DNA of 64,000 bases from Adiantum capillus-veneris (lineage: Eukaryota; Streptophyta; Polypodiopsida; Polypodiales; Pteridaceae), in NCBI GenBank assembly GCA_014529385.2, contig CM043942.1, forward strand, positions 31,924,469-31,988,468. The letters run 5' to 3'. How positions within the stretch are numbered: the first letter of the stretch is position 1; every line of letters starts with the position of its first letter. Both the position numbers and the translations under genes were made by a program. The notes under the pieces were generated by a model, which did no database searches, was not told where the DNA came from, and worked only from the letters and a program-made list of their open reading frames with translations. Positions 20,037 to 31,721 of this stretch are shown here, piece by piece.

Positions 20037-23000
20037 TGAGAGATACCCCTCCCCAGGGGTCTATGCACAGAATATACAATTCCCACCTTTATACAATTGT
20101 CAATATACATCAGAGTTGTAGAAGCATTTGTATAGGGGAGGAGTTCTCAGTGCCCGACCAAGCATGGAGTTTAGGCCATGAGCCGGACTGCATCCAGAGG
20201 TACCTAGTGACTAGTGCTACCCCTGAATGGGTGTTATGAATGAAAGCGTACTCAAGAAAAAATATAACATTCTGGAGGGTGAATATCTGTGTACACCGCG
20301 TTGCGGGAGAAGAGAGAGAGAGAGAGAATATAGTGGAGGGTGAAATAGAGTGCATAGAGACATGAGAAATTGACAACAAAGAATCTTTACATGCCCATTT
20401 AAATGGAACATGCAACCATGTATTAATGCAATGAAAAAATCTGGGTATACCATAACATCAAAAAAAATTATGACAAAATAACTAGTACAGCACCGGACCT
20501 TGTGTAGGGATCGCCCGATCCACCCATCCACTTCCGCTCTACTACGGACAAAGAGAATTTCACTTTGCCGGGAGCGAGCCAGAACACCTCCATCCTACCT
20601 AAGCCAGACATAGGTGAGGCCACTTCGCCTCCTTCCATGAACTCGAGCTCTGAAAGGATCCCAAATACCAGCAGGTGGTAGGGTATCAACACCAACCATA
20701 CCAGTTCAGGCGCCACGCCTCTTCGATGCCCAACATAAGGTGTTTAGGCCAAGCCAAGGAAAGATCCCCCGCGTTAGCCGTGTAGGTCATTCAACCACTG
20801 ATGCACTAACCGTGTAGATGGGCCTAAAAAAAGAAGAAGACCTAGGTAACACCCCCGATCCAGCAAAGCCCCAGGTTAGCGACCCTTTAGTCTAAGGCTA
20901 AGCGATGTAGGTGATCCTAGTCTTCTAGCGACGCTGTCATGAGAAACATAACACATGAGTCCAATCACAACAGCACTTCCCAGATGCACAAACAATTCCT
21001 TTTCCAAATATTTAGACTGTACAGGGTCTCTACTCTCACACGTCTACCATAAACCATCTTAATCACTTCATGATCCAATCCAAAAATCATAAATCAATCA
21101 CATCACACGGGTGAGCTCTCCATCCTACTTGGGTGAGGCACGACCAATCCTGCATAACTACTTTAGAACAGAACATGGCTGTAAAAATTTCGGCAGCATT
21201 TTGACAGCATAACTCAATCCATGAAAAAAAACCATAATCCACACCGACTTCCACCATAAGATATCAACCATAATCCATGAGGGAATCTCAATCCCTAACC
21301 ATAAATCATAATCACACTGAACCAACTCCCACACTTGGAGTTTGACATATCCCTTGTAATCAATCGGATTCTACACACATGTGACCCTTAGATGTGATTC
21401 TTTCATGCATAAAAAGAGTCTGACTAGTGACTAATCATGATATAAAAATCTAGTTTTTGACAACATCCAACCATGGAAAGTTGATGCATCACATCTGCAC
21501 TTCACCACTCTAGCACATAGAGCTAGTTTTCAAGGTGGAAAGCAATCATAACCATGCATATGAGGCATCCACATCAATCCATGAGTTCCCATACATCATA
21601 TGATAACATTCCAACACCATAAACATGATGCAAAACAACTTTGACCTTTAGGTCAACCATAAACCATCACTTCACACAGATGCAAAAACAATTCTCTGAC
21701 ATTTTTGGGAGCATGCAAACATTGAAATGAAAGTGTTTGACCTCATGCCAATGCATCAAGTTCAGCTCTATAATGTAGGCTATCACTCCATCACGTCACT
21801 TTGATCATATGATACTCAACACAACAAACGGTAACCCCCAAAGAAAGTCACTTTATTCATATCTGCCTATGCGGTTCGGAATGTTTAACCATATACTCTC
21901 ATGTAAGTTTAGGGCCATCTAATAATTGAAATCAACTCACCAAAACAAACCATAAAACATATCAAAACGGCTTGGTTAACTCGCGATGTCATATGGTATC
22001 CCCCTTTGATAGCACTCCTACGGGTGTAGGTACAACTAATAATAGAGTGATTAATAACTCGCATTCCTGAAATGATAACGGAGATATAAATTCATTTATC
22101 ATCAAGTTTTACCAAGATTTTCAATCGGTTAAGTGGGTTTGTCCATCCGGTGAATCGATATAGTAGTTCTCCAAGGAGCCTGGAGTCAAAAAATTTGGTT
22201 GTGTAGTGGGCAGCAATCTGTTTTTTGACCATATCTATTAACTCGTGCGTGTTTTTCACATGACACATAAGAAAGAAAATGTTCTAAATGATGTGTCTTA
22301 TCTATGGTGTAAAGGGTTCGGGCTGATTCATAACGGTTTGTGATTTATGACCAAAATAGTATTCCTACCGCTTCTATGACATGAAACGAAAAGCGCTTCT
22401 TTACGCACGTGCGTGACTATAATGCATCATGTGCATAAATCAACGTGTAAAACATGATGAAACAATCATGAGGCAGTCTCGTATGTACTTGGTTAATCCA
22501 TACATACACTCGTATACTAAAAAACAATCACCGAGAGGGCGACTACACAGAAAAACGACATAGAGAGAGAGAGAGAGATGATGACTATGAAGTTTATGGT
22601 TTCTCACCGTGCTTTCGGATTGATTTGGGGTTGTCGAAAGGCTTCTTGCTTTGCCGCAAGAGAGCAGTGATGAGAGCTACGTAGAGGTATCCGCCACGAA
22701 AACTTCCAGAGAGCGCATACACCGTGAAACGAGAGAGAAGATAATAAGCAAATAGAGAGAGAGAGTATCCTTCTTCTTCTTCTTCACGAGAGAGAAGAGT
22801 TTATGGAGATGGTGATGAAGAGCTTTCACCACTCCGTATAATAAATAAGTAATTCTGATGTCAAGGCAAGAGAGCTTCCGCGTCTGAGAGTGTATCTATC
22901 CTCCTCAAGTGAAAGAAGAGAGGTCTTTATATAGGATCTTAAGGCCAAAAGCACTAGCTAAGAATAGAGTGAGGCAAGGAGAGACAAGTTCGCGCACGCT

Positions 23001-23388
23001 CGTAGCTTTTTTTCTTTTTTAGTTTTTGTTTTGAGGACACGGATTTCGATGTGCGTTTTAGAGACTCTAAGAAGAAGCTTGGTTTCCAAGAAAAGAGTCC
23101 TAAACTAAGCTCCTCCTCCCTTTTTTTAAAAAAGACTCTTTCTTTCCTAAAAATAAGCCTTTGCTTTTTAATGGTCAACTCTCCCCACTTACCATTCAAT
23201 TTTTACATTAAATTTGACCATCCGAACAGTATCTAACCACCTAATGAAAATCGTAGCTAGGCTACGCCACACCGTAACATCGGACATAATTATGACTTTC
23301 CAATACTGTCAATCAAAATTCGACGAAATAGATATTGAAAGTTATTTTTCTTATTTTTAAAAGAGACCCTAAAATTGGGGATCTTACA
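20037..23388 (-). repeat. X: solo LTR of 3,352 bp with perfect target duplication
   Basis: Flanked by ATCCT at 20032-20036 and 23389-23393. The + strand begins TGAGAGATACCCC and ends GGGGATCTTACA, imperfect inverted termini. The flanking C1 protease/gag sequence resumes on each side. No PBS, PPT or coding region lies inside, so it is a solo LTR, presumably left by recombination between two LTRs. Minus orientation is inferred from CCTATATAAAGACC (about 22929-22942 on the minus strand), a TATA box about 450 bp from the LTR start. The rest of the LTR is without genes; short GA runs occur at 20311-20329 and 22563-22578. Confidence 0.85.
22927..22943 (-). promoter_or_regulatory. TATA box of solo LTR X
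   Basis: Minus strand CCTATATAAAGACC. Its position, about 450 bases from the TGTAAGATCCCC end, suits a U3 promoter, with a leader of nearly 2.9 kb downstream still within the LTR. Confidence 0.55.
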
Positions 23389-23393
23389 ATCCT

Positions 23394-25437
23394 TTTCATC
23401 ACCAAAGCAACTATGTGAATCGGAAGTTTTCTTCTCTTGGCTATCTTCACAGTCCCACTTGATTGAATTTCCTTGTTAATTGGTTGCTGGTTGAACTTGT
23501 GATGGACCCTCTAACTGGTCCTTCATGAGTTTAGTGGATCCAACTTCGGTCCAGTCTGATCTGACTTGCCGTACTTCTTCAACCACACTCTAAATTGCAA
23601 CTATCATGGAATCATTCAGTCTAGATACTACCTTCTCTCCTTGGTGCTCCTCTTGAGCTCATGAAGATTGAGGTGGTAGTTTCTTAATCTTTTAAGCCAC
23701 AATACACTCTGGTTGTTCTGGCATCTTCTTTGCGAATTTTTTTGTAATTTTAGATGCTAGCTCTCACTGCTCTTGCCATTCATCATGACCTTTCCTTTGC
23801 CTTTTGCCTTCCATACTGCTCTCTGCTGCTCCCACTTTTTGGTTTCAACAGTTTTCTTTTTCTCAGTTCCATATGGAATTTCTTCAATGACAACACCTTT
23901 ACTTCTAGTCACACGACTCTGACTGACACCGGTTTTGGTGCCTTCTTTTCAGGTACCTCTGGTTTGCATTGGGATGCAAAATGACCATATTTTCCAAATG
24001 TGTAACAATTTAAGCTTCTTTTTGCAAAGTCACCTATGCCCTTGCTCCGACAAGCGCCCCCTTGGTATCTGCCTCTACCAATACCAATACATGTACTGGT
24101 CTTAGTTTCTTTGGAGCCACTTGCCCTGTCTGCTTTCATTGCTTCAAGAATCGTTAGTGCAATCATTGATAGATCTTTTTCCTTCTTGAAATGATGAATC
24201 TGAATACCACAATTATTCAAGAGGTGTCCATAGCCCTTGCAATAGGTGCACTGTGAGCATTCATCAAACCTATGGTCTCTTGATCTGCACTTTGAGCACC
24301 AAATCTCCATCTTCTTGACTGAGGGTCTTGTCTTGGCTATTTCAGCGATTTACTTCCATATCTCTTCTATATTCTTAGTCCATGACCCCTTTTCTTGGCT
24401 TTGCCATTTTAATCCGAGTCACTCTCAGATGAGCTGGAAGTATGTTGGATTCTGACTCCTCCATTGATGACTCACTGTCACTGGATTGTCTCTTCTTGTG
24501 CCTTTCTCCTTCTTGGCTTGCTGCTTCATTTTTAGTGACCTTTGCATCAGATCATTGATTTTCTTTGTAGGTGCTAGAACCTCCTGTTCCCTTAACGTTT
24601 TGCTTTTGAAACCATTAAGGAAACAGGTTTGCATCCATTGTCTTGGTGGAGGTTCTTGCAGTTGTCTGGTCAATTCCTTAATCTTTTCCATGTAGCTTTT
24701 GACCAACTACTTGCCTTGCTTGATCTTATCTAGTTCACACAGTATGTCCTTATCTGCCCTATTGTCTGAATATTCCAAGTAGAAAGCCTAGGAACTGAGC
24801 TGGCAAGCTGCATAATGGTAGTACCATTTCTTGGCTACCTTCTTTAGTGTGTGGGAGAAATATTTCCCCCATTCATCCTTGTCAATATCCTTGCGTTCAT
24901 CATATTTCTCAAAGGTTTGGATGTGGACATGTGAGTCATCCTTCTTGCCGACTAGAAATGAAATTTTCACGTTGGTAGAATGTTCTTGGTTTTACTAATC
25001 ATGGATCTATGAGTTGGTTTCTTATCTTTAGATGTTCTTTTATCGTAATGGTCTATGTCAGCTTCCCAATCATTGTTATCATCAGTTTTCGTCACAACAT
25101 CTGATTCCATCTTCTTTTTTGATTTGTACCTTGCCAATCTATGACTTTGCTTGCTACCCTTGCTTTCCTCAGCATGTTTTTGGCTTCGTTGGGATCCATG
25201 AGACTGGGTCCATCTTTCTATTTTTTCTACCCGCCTGCATCTGGAATGGGTAGAATGATTAGAGTCCCTTGATTTATTAGCTATTCTTGGTCATGGAGGA
25301 ACGTCTGTCTCATTCCTAGGTTCTCTCTCAATATGAGAGCCTCACTCTAACTCTTCCTGGATTAGGCTAACACAATCTACATCATCCATGAATCTGGTAG
25401 TTGTCCTTTTGCCATGTGAAACTCATTTGGGTGGCAT
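23394..25437 (-). pseudogene. C1 gag with three zinc knuckles
   Basis: The start is probably the ATG at 25437 (MPPK), 16 bases inside the PBS, followed by a basic N-terminal region. The capsid-like part (about 24970-24425) has WGKYFSHTLKKVAKKWYYHY and IKELTRQLQEPPPRQWM, then a lysine-rich linker. Around 24310-23909 are three zinc knuckles: CSKCRSRDHRFDEC and CTYCKGYGHLLNNC, both canonical CX2CX4HX4C, and CYTFGKYGHFASQC, in which the second Cys is Phe. The coding sequence is broken by several stops and by the X insertion at its protease end. Gag would form the particle and bind element RNA. Confidence 0.78.
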
Positions 25438-25452
25438 GGTTGATCTCCGAGA

Positions 25453-25464
25453 GCTCTGACACCA
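25453..25464 (-). promoter_or_regulatory. C1 primer binding site
   Basis: Minus strand TGGTGTCAGAGC, one mismatch from TGGTATCAGAGC, two bases inside the LTR end at 25467. Confidence 0.8.
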
Positions 25465-25466
25465 AC

Positions 25467-25990
25467 TGGGAGAGTTCATATATCAAGATCAACTTAGCAC
25501 AAGCCACCATGATCACCAAATTGGAATGAGCTAAATACTTATGACACTATTCTAGGTAGTTAGAGTTGGTTCAAATCATCTTAGAACTTCAGATCAGACA
25601 AGACTGGAATTGAAACCTAAAACTGAAACTAAGATATAGACTAAACTAAAAATGAGGAACGCGAAATATGGTCAGTGGAACTAGAATGTATGCATATCAA
25701 TATAGTTAAGTACAACAATGAGAGCCAAGTCTCCTATGGGCTTAATTAGAGTTACGAGAGCATAAAGAGCTCCAAGATACAAAGCACTAATAGTAAAGTG
25801 TGTACAACTCCCAAAAAGTGAGTAGTGGGTCCTATTTATAGCCCTTGGATTGGGTCTCTCGTGCTAGATATCACAGTAACTACCCTTGCTAGTTACCGAT
25901 CCAACCAACTTAATCGCCCATTCTAAATCTCTATTTAGAGGCTATTCCCGCCATTCACACAACTTCATTTGAATGTTCATCTATACCACA
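25467..25990 (-). repeat. C1 5' LTR
   Basis: The + strand start TGGGAGAGTTCA matches TGTTAGAGTTCA at the start of the D1 LTR (56135). Both contain GGGTCCTATTTATA (minus TATAAATAGGACCC) and a GTTACC/ATTACC-rich and TTCCCGCC segment near the far end. The outer end ..ACCACA near 25990 is estimated; with the other LTR lost, no target duplication can be tested. Confidence 0.7.
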
Positions 25991-26764
25991 TTAAACAAGT
26001 TGTTTAAGGAAAGCTCAAGTAGTGAATTGGCTATTGTGATTCTCATGATGACACCATTTCTTTGTTTTGGTCAAGCATACCAATATTTTTGAAAGAGAAT
26101 TTCACTTAGCTGCATGATTTACTTTACAATGTGGTATGGGACACATCTGTCGATGTAGTTGAACATGAATTTTGGTTGGATTAATTATTTCTTTATTTTG
26201 AGTCAAGCGGATTAGGATCTTTAAAAGCCAAGTTCTTTTAGCTGCATGGATTTATTTACAATGTGGTACAGGACACATTTGTCGAGTATCTTTGTAGCTG
26301 AGCAACAACTCAAGATTTCAGGTAATTAGCTATCATTGTGAATAATGCATCTTTTGAAGCGGTGGAAGAAATAATAATATATGTTCCACTCCATAGAGAG
26401 TCATAGACTAATACAACTGATAACAAAGACTTTCCACTCCATAGACTAACAAGTACTCCAAATATCTTCATATAGAAGAATCTATGATCTTTGATGGGAT
26501 TGTTAGATAGACTACGAGTTTCATAGTGGCCTCGATATAGCTATGTAGTTTGTAGATATTTAAAAGGAAATATGAGATCCATGTTTGGACAAGAAACGAA
26601 ACTAACAAATGGTAAGTTGACCATAACTAATTTTTGCTTAATTTGGCATGTGTTTTGCTGGAAATAATTTCTTTTCTGACTACACACTTCAAAGTGATCA
26701 TTGAGGATGATGATCTAGGTTAAGGGGGTGAGAATGTTAAAACTAGGGCGTATATACAAAATGA
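25991..26764. other. Unassigned spacer with an imperfect direct repeat
   Basis: No gene seen. A block of about 97 bases (26057-26153) is repeated imperfectly at 26188-26285; both contain TTAGCTGCATG, TTTACAATGTGGTA and GGACACAT.TGTCGA. It may be original host DNA between insertions or an unrecognised old repeat. Confidence 0.5.
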
Positions 26765-27052
26765 TGTGCGCGTATGTCGCACGTGTCAATGCAAGGAACT
26801 TGCCAATACACCGCGTGCGAGCCACAAATGGCTCCAAGCACACAACAAGCCTAAACTAGTAAGCTCAAAGATGGCGTTGGTGTGTCACTCACCGCTCTAT
26901 GCTTCCTATCGTGGAGGATTCCTCGCCGCGAAGAAGAGGGAGACGCTGCTACGCCGTGCTCAACCACCTTGCCGCCATCGTGCTGTCGCAATGCTCGATC
27001 GCACACACTTTCACACACTCTCTCTCTCTCTCTCTGACGCATACACACACAC

Positions 27053-27108
<56 letters not shown>

Positions 27109-27404
27109 GGAGATGAAGAAGAAGAAGATGGAGATGGAGCAAGAGAACTTTTCAATTGCACAAATGAGAGAATGAGTGAATTTTAGGTTTAGTTGACTTT
27201 TATATGAGCTCGCCCCATTCACACTTGGACGCCCATGCTTAGCCAACTAATCCCTTGAATGTTCCAGTTAGAGTGCGCCTCTCATCGGCGATCACTCTTA
27301 CCCTTTTCCTATTGGACCGACAAGCCCTGTACCTGACTCTACCAAGTAAATAATACAACGTCCGTCGTAGGTGATAGGGTGTCCGTGAGCCGTGAGGGTT
27401 AACA
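26765..27404 (-). repeat. Gyp-A2 3' LTR (640 bp)
   Basis: The + strand runs TGTGCG...GGTTAACA. It contains a (CT)n run and a (CA)n tract of about 65 bases near 27045-27107. Apart from microsatellite length it closely matches the 5' LTR. Open frames through the repeats are not genes. Confidence 0.92.
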
Positions 27405-27420
27405 TGCCCCCCTTCCTGAT
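27405..27420 (-). promoter_or_regulatory. Gyp-A2 polypurine tract
   Basis: Minus strand CAGGAAGGGGGGCA directly precedes the 3' LTR start TGTTAACC, the expected place for plus-strand priming. Confidence 0.8.
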
Positions 27421-29281
27421 GTAGATTCCGTCCTCAAAAGCTATTGAGTTGAAGCTCGTTCGTCGAGGTGGAAGAGCATCTGAGATGAATGTCCTTAGCC
27501 TCCTTCAGTCACTGCAAAATCAAACAACATTGACAAAGTAATTGCATTCTCATATCCAATTAAAAAGCATATGCAATTTTAGGCTGAGAAATTGATTGGT
27601 AACAAAATTTTAAACCATTTGTCAGCAATAAACATTAAATTGCAATATAATCAAACGCATAAACATTTGTAAAGATAGAAAATTAAACAAGTCCGGGGTC
27701 GCTAATTTAACGGTCGAAAGGCACTAAAGATCGACTATTAATACCATGGGTAAGCTTCTTAATTTTCTCTGGTCAATTAAGTTGTTTAATCGCGAGAGCC
27801 AAGTATTTCATGTTCGAGGGCTTACTAGAGGCTATACCTAGAAGACCTTGTAGTTAAGATACAATAAAAGGAATTGCTCATGAAATCATTGCCTGACTTA
27901 TTTCCTTTTCTTTGACCCCCAAAGTCTTTTCATAGTGATTCAATTTTGATGTGCGTGCTTATTTTGTATGCCTTGGATTTTTTGCTTTTCAAGGAAAAGC
28001 GCCCACACTGGGAACCTCTAGGACTCTAGTACCATAGGCGATACATGTGAGTGAAGTACCCAATCAAGCTGAGATTTCTCTTCCAGCTTAAGATTTTACA
28101 TTGTGGCACTTTGATTTTTTTTTTTGTTCGTTTTCAACATTTTAATTTTGTAACTTTGGGGGGTCATACAACACTGTTACCCTCCCCAGACTCATCACGC
28201 TAGTAAACTCCCTTTATAATACTTAAGCTAAAGGTCAATAGAGACTAAGCCCACTAGAAAGCCCTAGTACATTTCACACAATGTTGCCTAAATAGGATTA
28301 AGAACCTAAAACCATTGATAATTAAGAAGGCATTCCCCATGGTATTAAGAGAAGATCTCTAACACCTAGCTTGGTCAAACTAGCTTAGTCGGACTGCTTT
28401 CTTTTTAAACCTAGACAAGTGCTTATGACAAAAAATTACATTGAATTTAATGTTTGATACTAAGCAAATGTGCTGGATATTATGCTATCAATCACAATTA
28501 AAGCAGACAAACATGGATGCAAAAAGATAAGGGGCAATGCTAATGGACAAGAAACACCTGTTTGTGTTGATGGTCGTGCTTGATTTGAAAAGTGGACGAG
28601 AGAAAAATTCCATGAAGGTCCAAATCTTAACCACAGCAACACGTTCTTGTACACACGAGGAAACACAAGAATACCTCTAGGAGGCACATTAGTGGGAAAA
28701 AAGAACTTTGGTAATCACTCAACTCTAAAACAGAAATACTCCTATCGTACTAATATTACCTACCCTCCATCACTGGAGTGATGAGGATCAAAGGTGTTTT
28801 ATGACATAGTTTCTGTTTCAGTGTACCGGATGTGAATGTGTAGGTTTGGGTAATGTTTTGACTTTTATTGTGCATACTCGTTTGCTAATTGCTCTTGCTC
28901 TTTTTTTTTTTTTTTGGTGACTATAAAGCTTTTTATATACATTCCCTAAGATTGGGAGATTGAGAGGTCAAGGAGGAAGGTTGAGAGGGAAATAATTCAA
29001 TAGGCTGACGTGAATGAAGACTTCCCCCCTACCTTGGGTAGGTCATACTGTTTGAAATGTGGTCACCCTTTGAAACCAATTGTTCCAGTTGGTAATAGGT
29101 GAGAATTTTTGTAAGTAATTTTCTATTACCTTAGGTGCCTCATTGAGTTGCAAGGTACTCTCCTAGGATCGAACTTGAAGTGGTTCATCAGGTGATTCTT
29201 GAACACTGGGAGGTGTGGATTCGTTTGTAGCTTCATGGAGGTCCACTATTGTAGGTGGATGTTGTGGAGAAGCTTTTACCT
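27421..29281 (-). other. Gyp-A2 internal region without pol
   Basis: About 1.9 kb between protease and PPT. I find no RT, RNase H or integrase motif on either strand and no long frame; the longest (28687-28460 minus) has no recognisable domain. Long T-runs occur at 28113-28125 and 28901-28915. It could be a deleted and rearranged 3' half or captured non-coding DNA. Confidence 0.6.
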
Positions 29282-30193
29282 CTATGGATGCATTGAATCT
29301 TGGAACTGCAAGTAGACATGGTTTTTAGACCAGTCATGCACCATGTTTGCTTCCCTCATGAAAGGACGTCCTAAGATCATCTCCGATGCCATAGTGACTT
29401 TGGAGAAATCCATAACAATGAAGGTAACTCTTATTTTATGTCCAAAGACCTTAATCTTGAGATCTTCTAGCATCCCAATAGGTTTAACGATAGACCCATT
29501 GGCCATCTTCACTACTATGGTTGTGGTCACAAGGTGAGGTCTTCCCATAATTTCCCAGCAAATATTAGTCACAATGCTAACCCCATCGCCACCATCAAGG
29601 ATTCCCTTCACAGTTAATACCTTAGTAGTGATTGGTATGGTTGCATTGGATTCATCACCCTCAAAGTATTGTCCCAACTTGTTAACAGGTATTTCTATAA
29701 CAAGTTTCTCATCTAGGTTGGGTTGTGCATCTAAGTGTTCCTCCTCTGTTGGCATCTCGCCAACTCCATCCATCTGGGAAAATTGTGGTAGCCCAAACTT
29801 CAGTTCTCCATTGAGGAAGGCTCGAAGAGCTGAGACTAGCTCAGGGTCTTTATATAGTTTGGACATGATGGTGGTTCTAACTTCTAAAGACATGAAATCC
29901 ATCAATTTGGCAATGTTTAACGGCACCTTTTGGCCTTGAGTCCCTTGACGTGGGGAAGATGGGATCTCCATTTCTTCGATAGGATCAGGTAGTCCCTCTG
30001 TAAACATTCTTTCCATCAAGAAGTGAGTACGCCCACTTTCCCATGACTTTAAGTCACTTTCTTCTTGGATGACACTAGGTATGTCCAAGGGTCTATGGAC
30101 TTGGTGAGGTTGTTGTTGCGTAGGGAACACGGTGTCTGTAATCTGGATCTTCCTAGGTGCTGATTCTAGATCCCTTTGGGTATCTTCTACCAA
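29282..30193 (-). pseudogene. Gyp-A2 gag C-terminus and aspartic protease
   Basis: A 303-codon open frame. Residues about 85-175 are shared with Gyp-A1 (KVPLNIAKLMDFM, LRAFLNGELK, LGQYFEGDESNA). The protease follows: active-site GILDGGDGVS, then MANGSIVKPIGMLEDLK and MILGRPFMREANMVHDW at the end. The Asp-Gly-Gly loop is shared with Gyp-A1, so it is a family trait or an old shared mutation; the usual motif is Asp-Ser/Thr-Gly. The frame closes in DSMHP just after the protease. It is separated from the upstream gag piece by a stop and shift at about 30200-30250. Confidence 0.85.
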
Positions 30194-30246
30194 ACTCCTT
30201 AAATGCTTGACTCACTCAATCTCCTCTGTAGGGTTTGGGTAAGTTC

Positions 30247-31721
30247 CTATCTTCTTTTGGATCCTGGCCATTGTGGCTCATGAAGATCTTCCTTGTTGGT
30301 TTCTATGTTAGTGGTCGTTTTGGTCTCCATGGTTTCACCTGAATCAGAATCTTCTTCAGCGTCGTTCATATATACAGGGTCATCACCAGTCCATATGTTG
30401 GTCTTTGAACTGGGGTCTGACTTCGCTGCTTTTTGCGATCTCTTTCTTCGTGTTTTCTTCTTTTTCTGAGATTCGGCAATTGATGCCGTGTCTCTTTCCT
30501 CAAGAATATAATTTTTTTTTTGGAGCATCGATCGTGTGAGTACGTTTATTGGTACCACGGGTGTACTTGGTGATGGCTCCTCGGTAACTTCAATCAAGTT
30601 TAATGGCGTGATCTTCGGTGCATTTGGATTATTTGGACATTGGGCGATCAAATGATCTATGCCACATCGATTACACATGAGTATCGGCATTGTAGACCTG
30701 CTCGCTTGATTGGTTTGCATTAGTGTGGCGTTCTTTGTAGCCTAATAGGACACTCGGCTACACGATGTGGGACTCCACACTCATAGCATTGAAGAGGTGG
30801 TCTCTTAGCGGTGTAATTGATATTTTGTTTTCTTGTCGCAAGAGCAGCTACTTGATATACAGGTTTGACTTGTCCCCAATAGTCCTCCATGTAGTATTGT
30901 GGACTTTCTTTAAGCACATCCATCCCATAGGCAATATTAGGATCTATATCTTCCTCACAGCCTTCCAAACAAGAAATAGATGACTCACAACCCACTTGAT
31001 TCACAGAAGTGATTCTCGGATGTGGTGGTTGTGGTCCTAGCACTGGAGGTGGTAAGGGTGTTGTTTGAACAACATTTTGGGCCCTAGGGACCATGTGTTG
31101 TGATGTTTGTTCAAGAGGTGGGTCCGGCATCAATGCAGGCACTCGAGGTGTGTCTGTCCATGCTAAGGTTGGTCTATTGGCCATCGCGCGCTTAAATACT
31201 ATGAAATCCTTAGCTTGATGACCATACCTCCCATAGGCATTGCAGTTCCCATTGAATTTTACTCTAAAAGTAGGGAATTCACTGGTACTATGCGGTCCAT
31301 AGCATACTGAGCACCATTGTTGATCCCTTCTTGGATACATATGATTGTTTTGTGGAGCACAATTGTCTCTAAGACTCTCTTGAATAGCCTTGGTGAGATC
31401 TGCTAAAGTCATCTCAGATATCTTTGGCTCCTTAGCAATAGGCTTTAAGGTCATTGGCTGATGCCCTGATGCTTGCGAGCTAATAGATTTAGTCTCAACA
31501 TACACTCTTTCTCCTTGAATCATTAAATTATCCTCCAATTGGATCGCATTGGTGGTGATTGCTTCCCAAGTGGTGAAACCTCTAATGACTAGGCCATTGT
31601 AGATATCCTCATGTCGTAACCCCCTAATGAATCTATCAAGCAATTGGTTATTAATGTTGAAGCGCTCATTTGGATTACAACGAGAATTCAAATGCTTCAA
31701 GCGACTTATAAAGTCTCTCAC
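30247..31721 (-). pseudogene. Gyp-A2 gag: C-terminal capsid and four zinc-knuckle-like motifs
   Basis: Two overlapping frames (333 and 157 codons) meet at TAATG near 30720; a one-base difference from Gyp-A1 in an A-run explains the break. The first has VRDFISRLKHLNSRCN (end of capsid) then CSVCYGPHSTSEF (31313-31275), CNAYGRYGHQAKDF (31244-31203) and CYECGVPHRVAEC (30788-30750). The second begins with CNRCGIDHLIAQC (30675-30637). Three of the four have only three residues between the second Cys and His (CX2CX3HX4C/F), unlike canonical CX2CX4HX4C. The tail is Lys/Arg- and Ser-rich (KKKKTRRKRSQK), a likely nucleic-acid-binding or nuclear-targeting stretch. Confidence 0.82.

Larger units (their letters stand above)
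19085..25990 (-). mobile_element. C1: gypsy element, truncated by Y and interrupted by solo LTR X
   Basis: Minus-oriented element with 5' LTR (25467-25990), PBS, gag (25437-23394), a 3.35 kb inserted LTR, then protease and the start of RT (20031-19085). It is the same family as D1 at 56135-64000: the RT entry and the preceding NWLLPDDQE phrase are shared. Everything 3' of the RT start has been replaced by element Y and is not found in the window. Confidence 0.8.

Noticed and set aside
17199-23388. One 6.2 kb LTR running from TGTGAGATCCCC to GGGGATCTTACA
   Set aside because: C1 protease and RT sequence lies inside at 19085-20031, and separate ends exist at 19084 and at 20037 with an ATCCT duplication.
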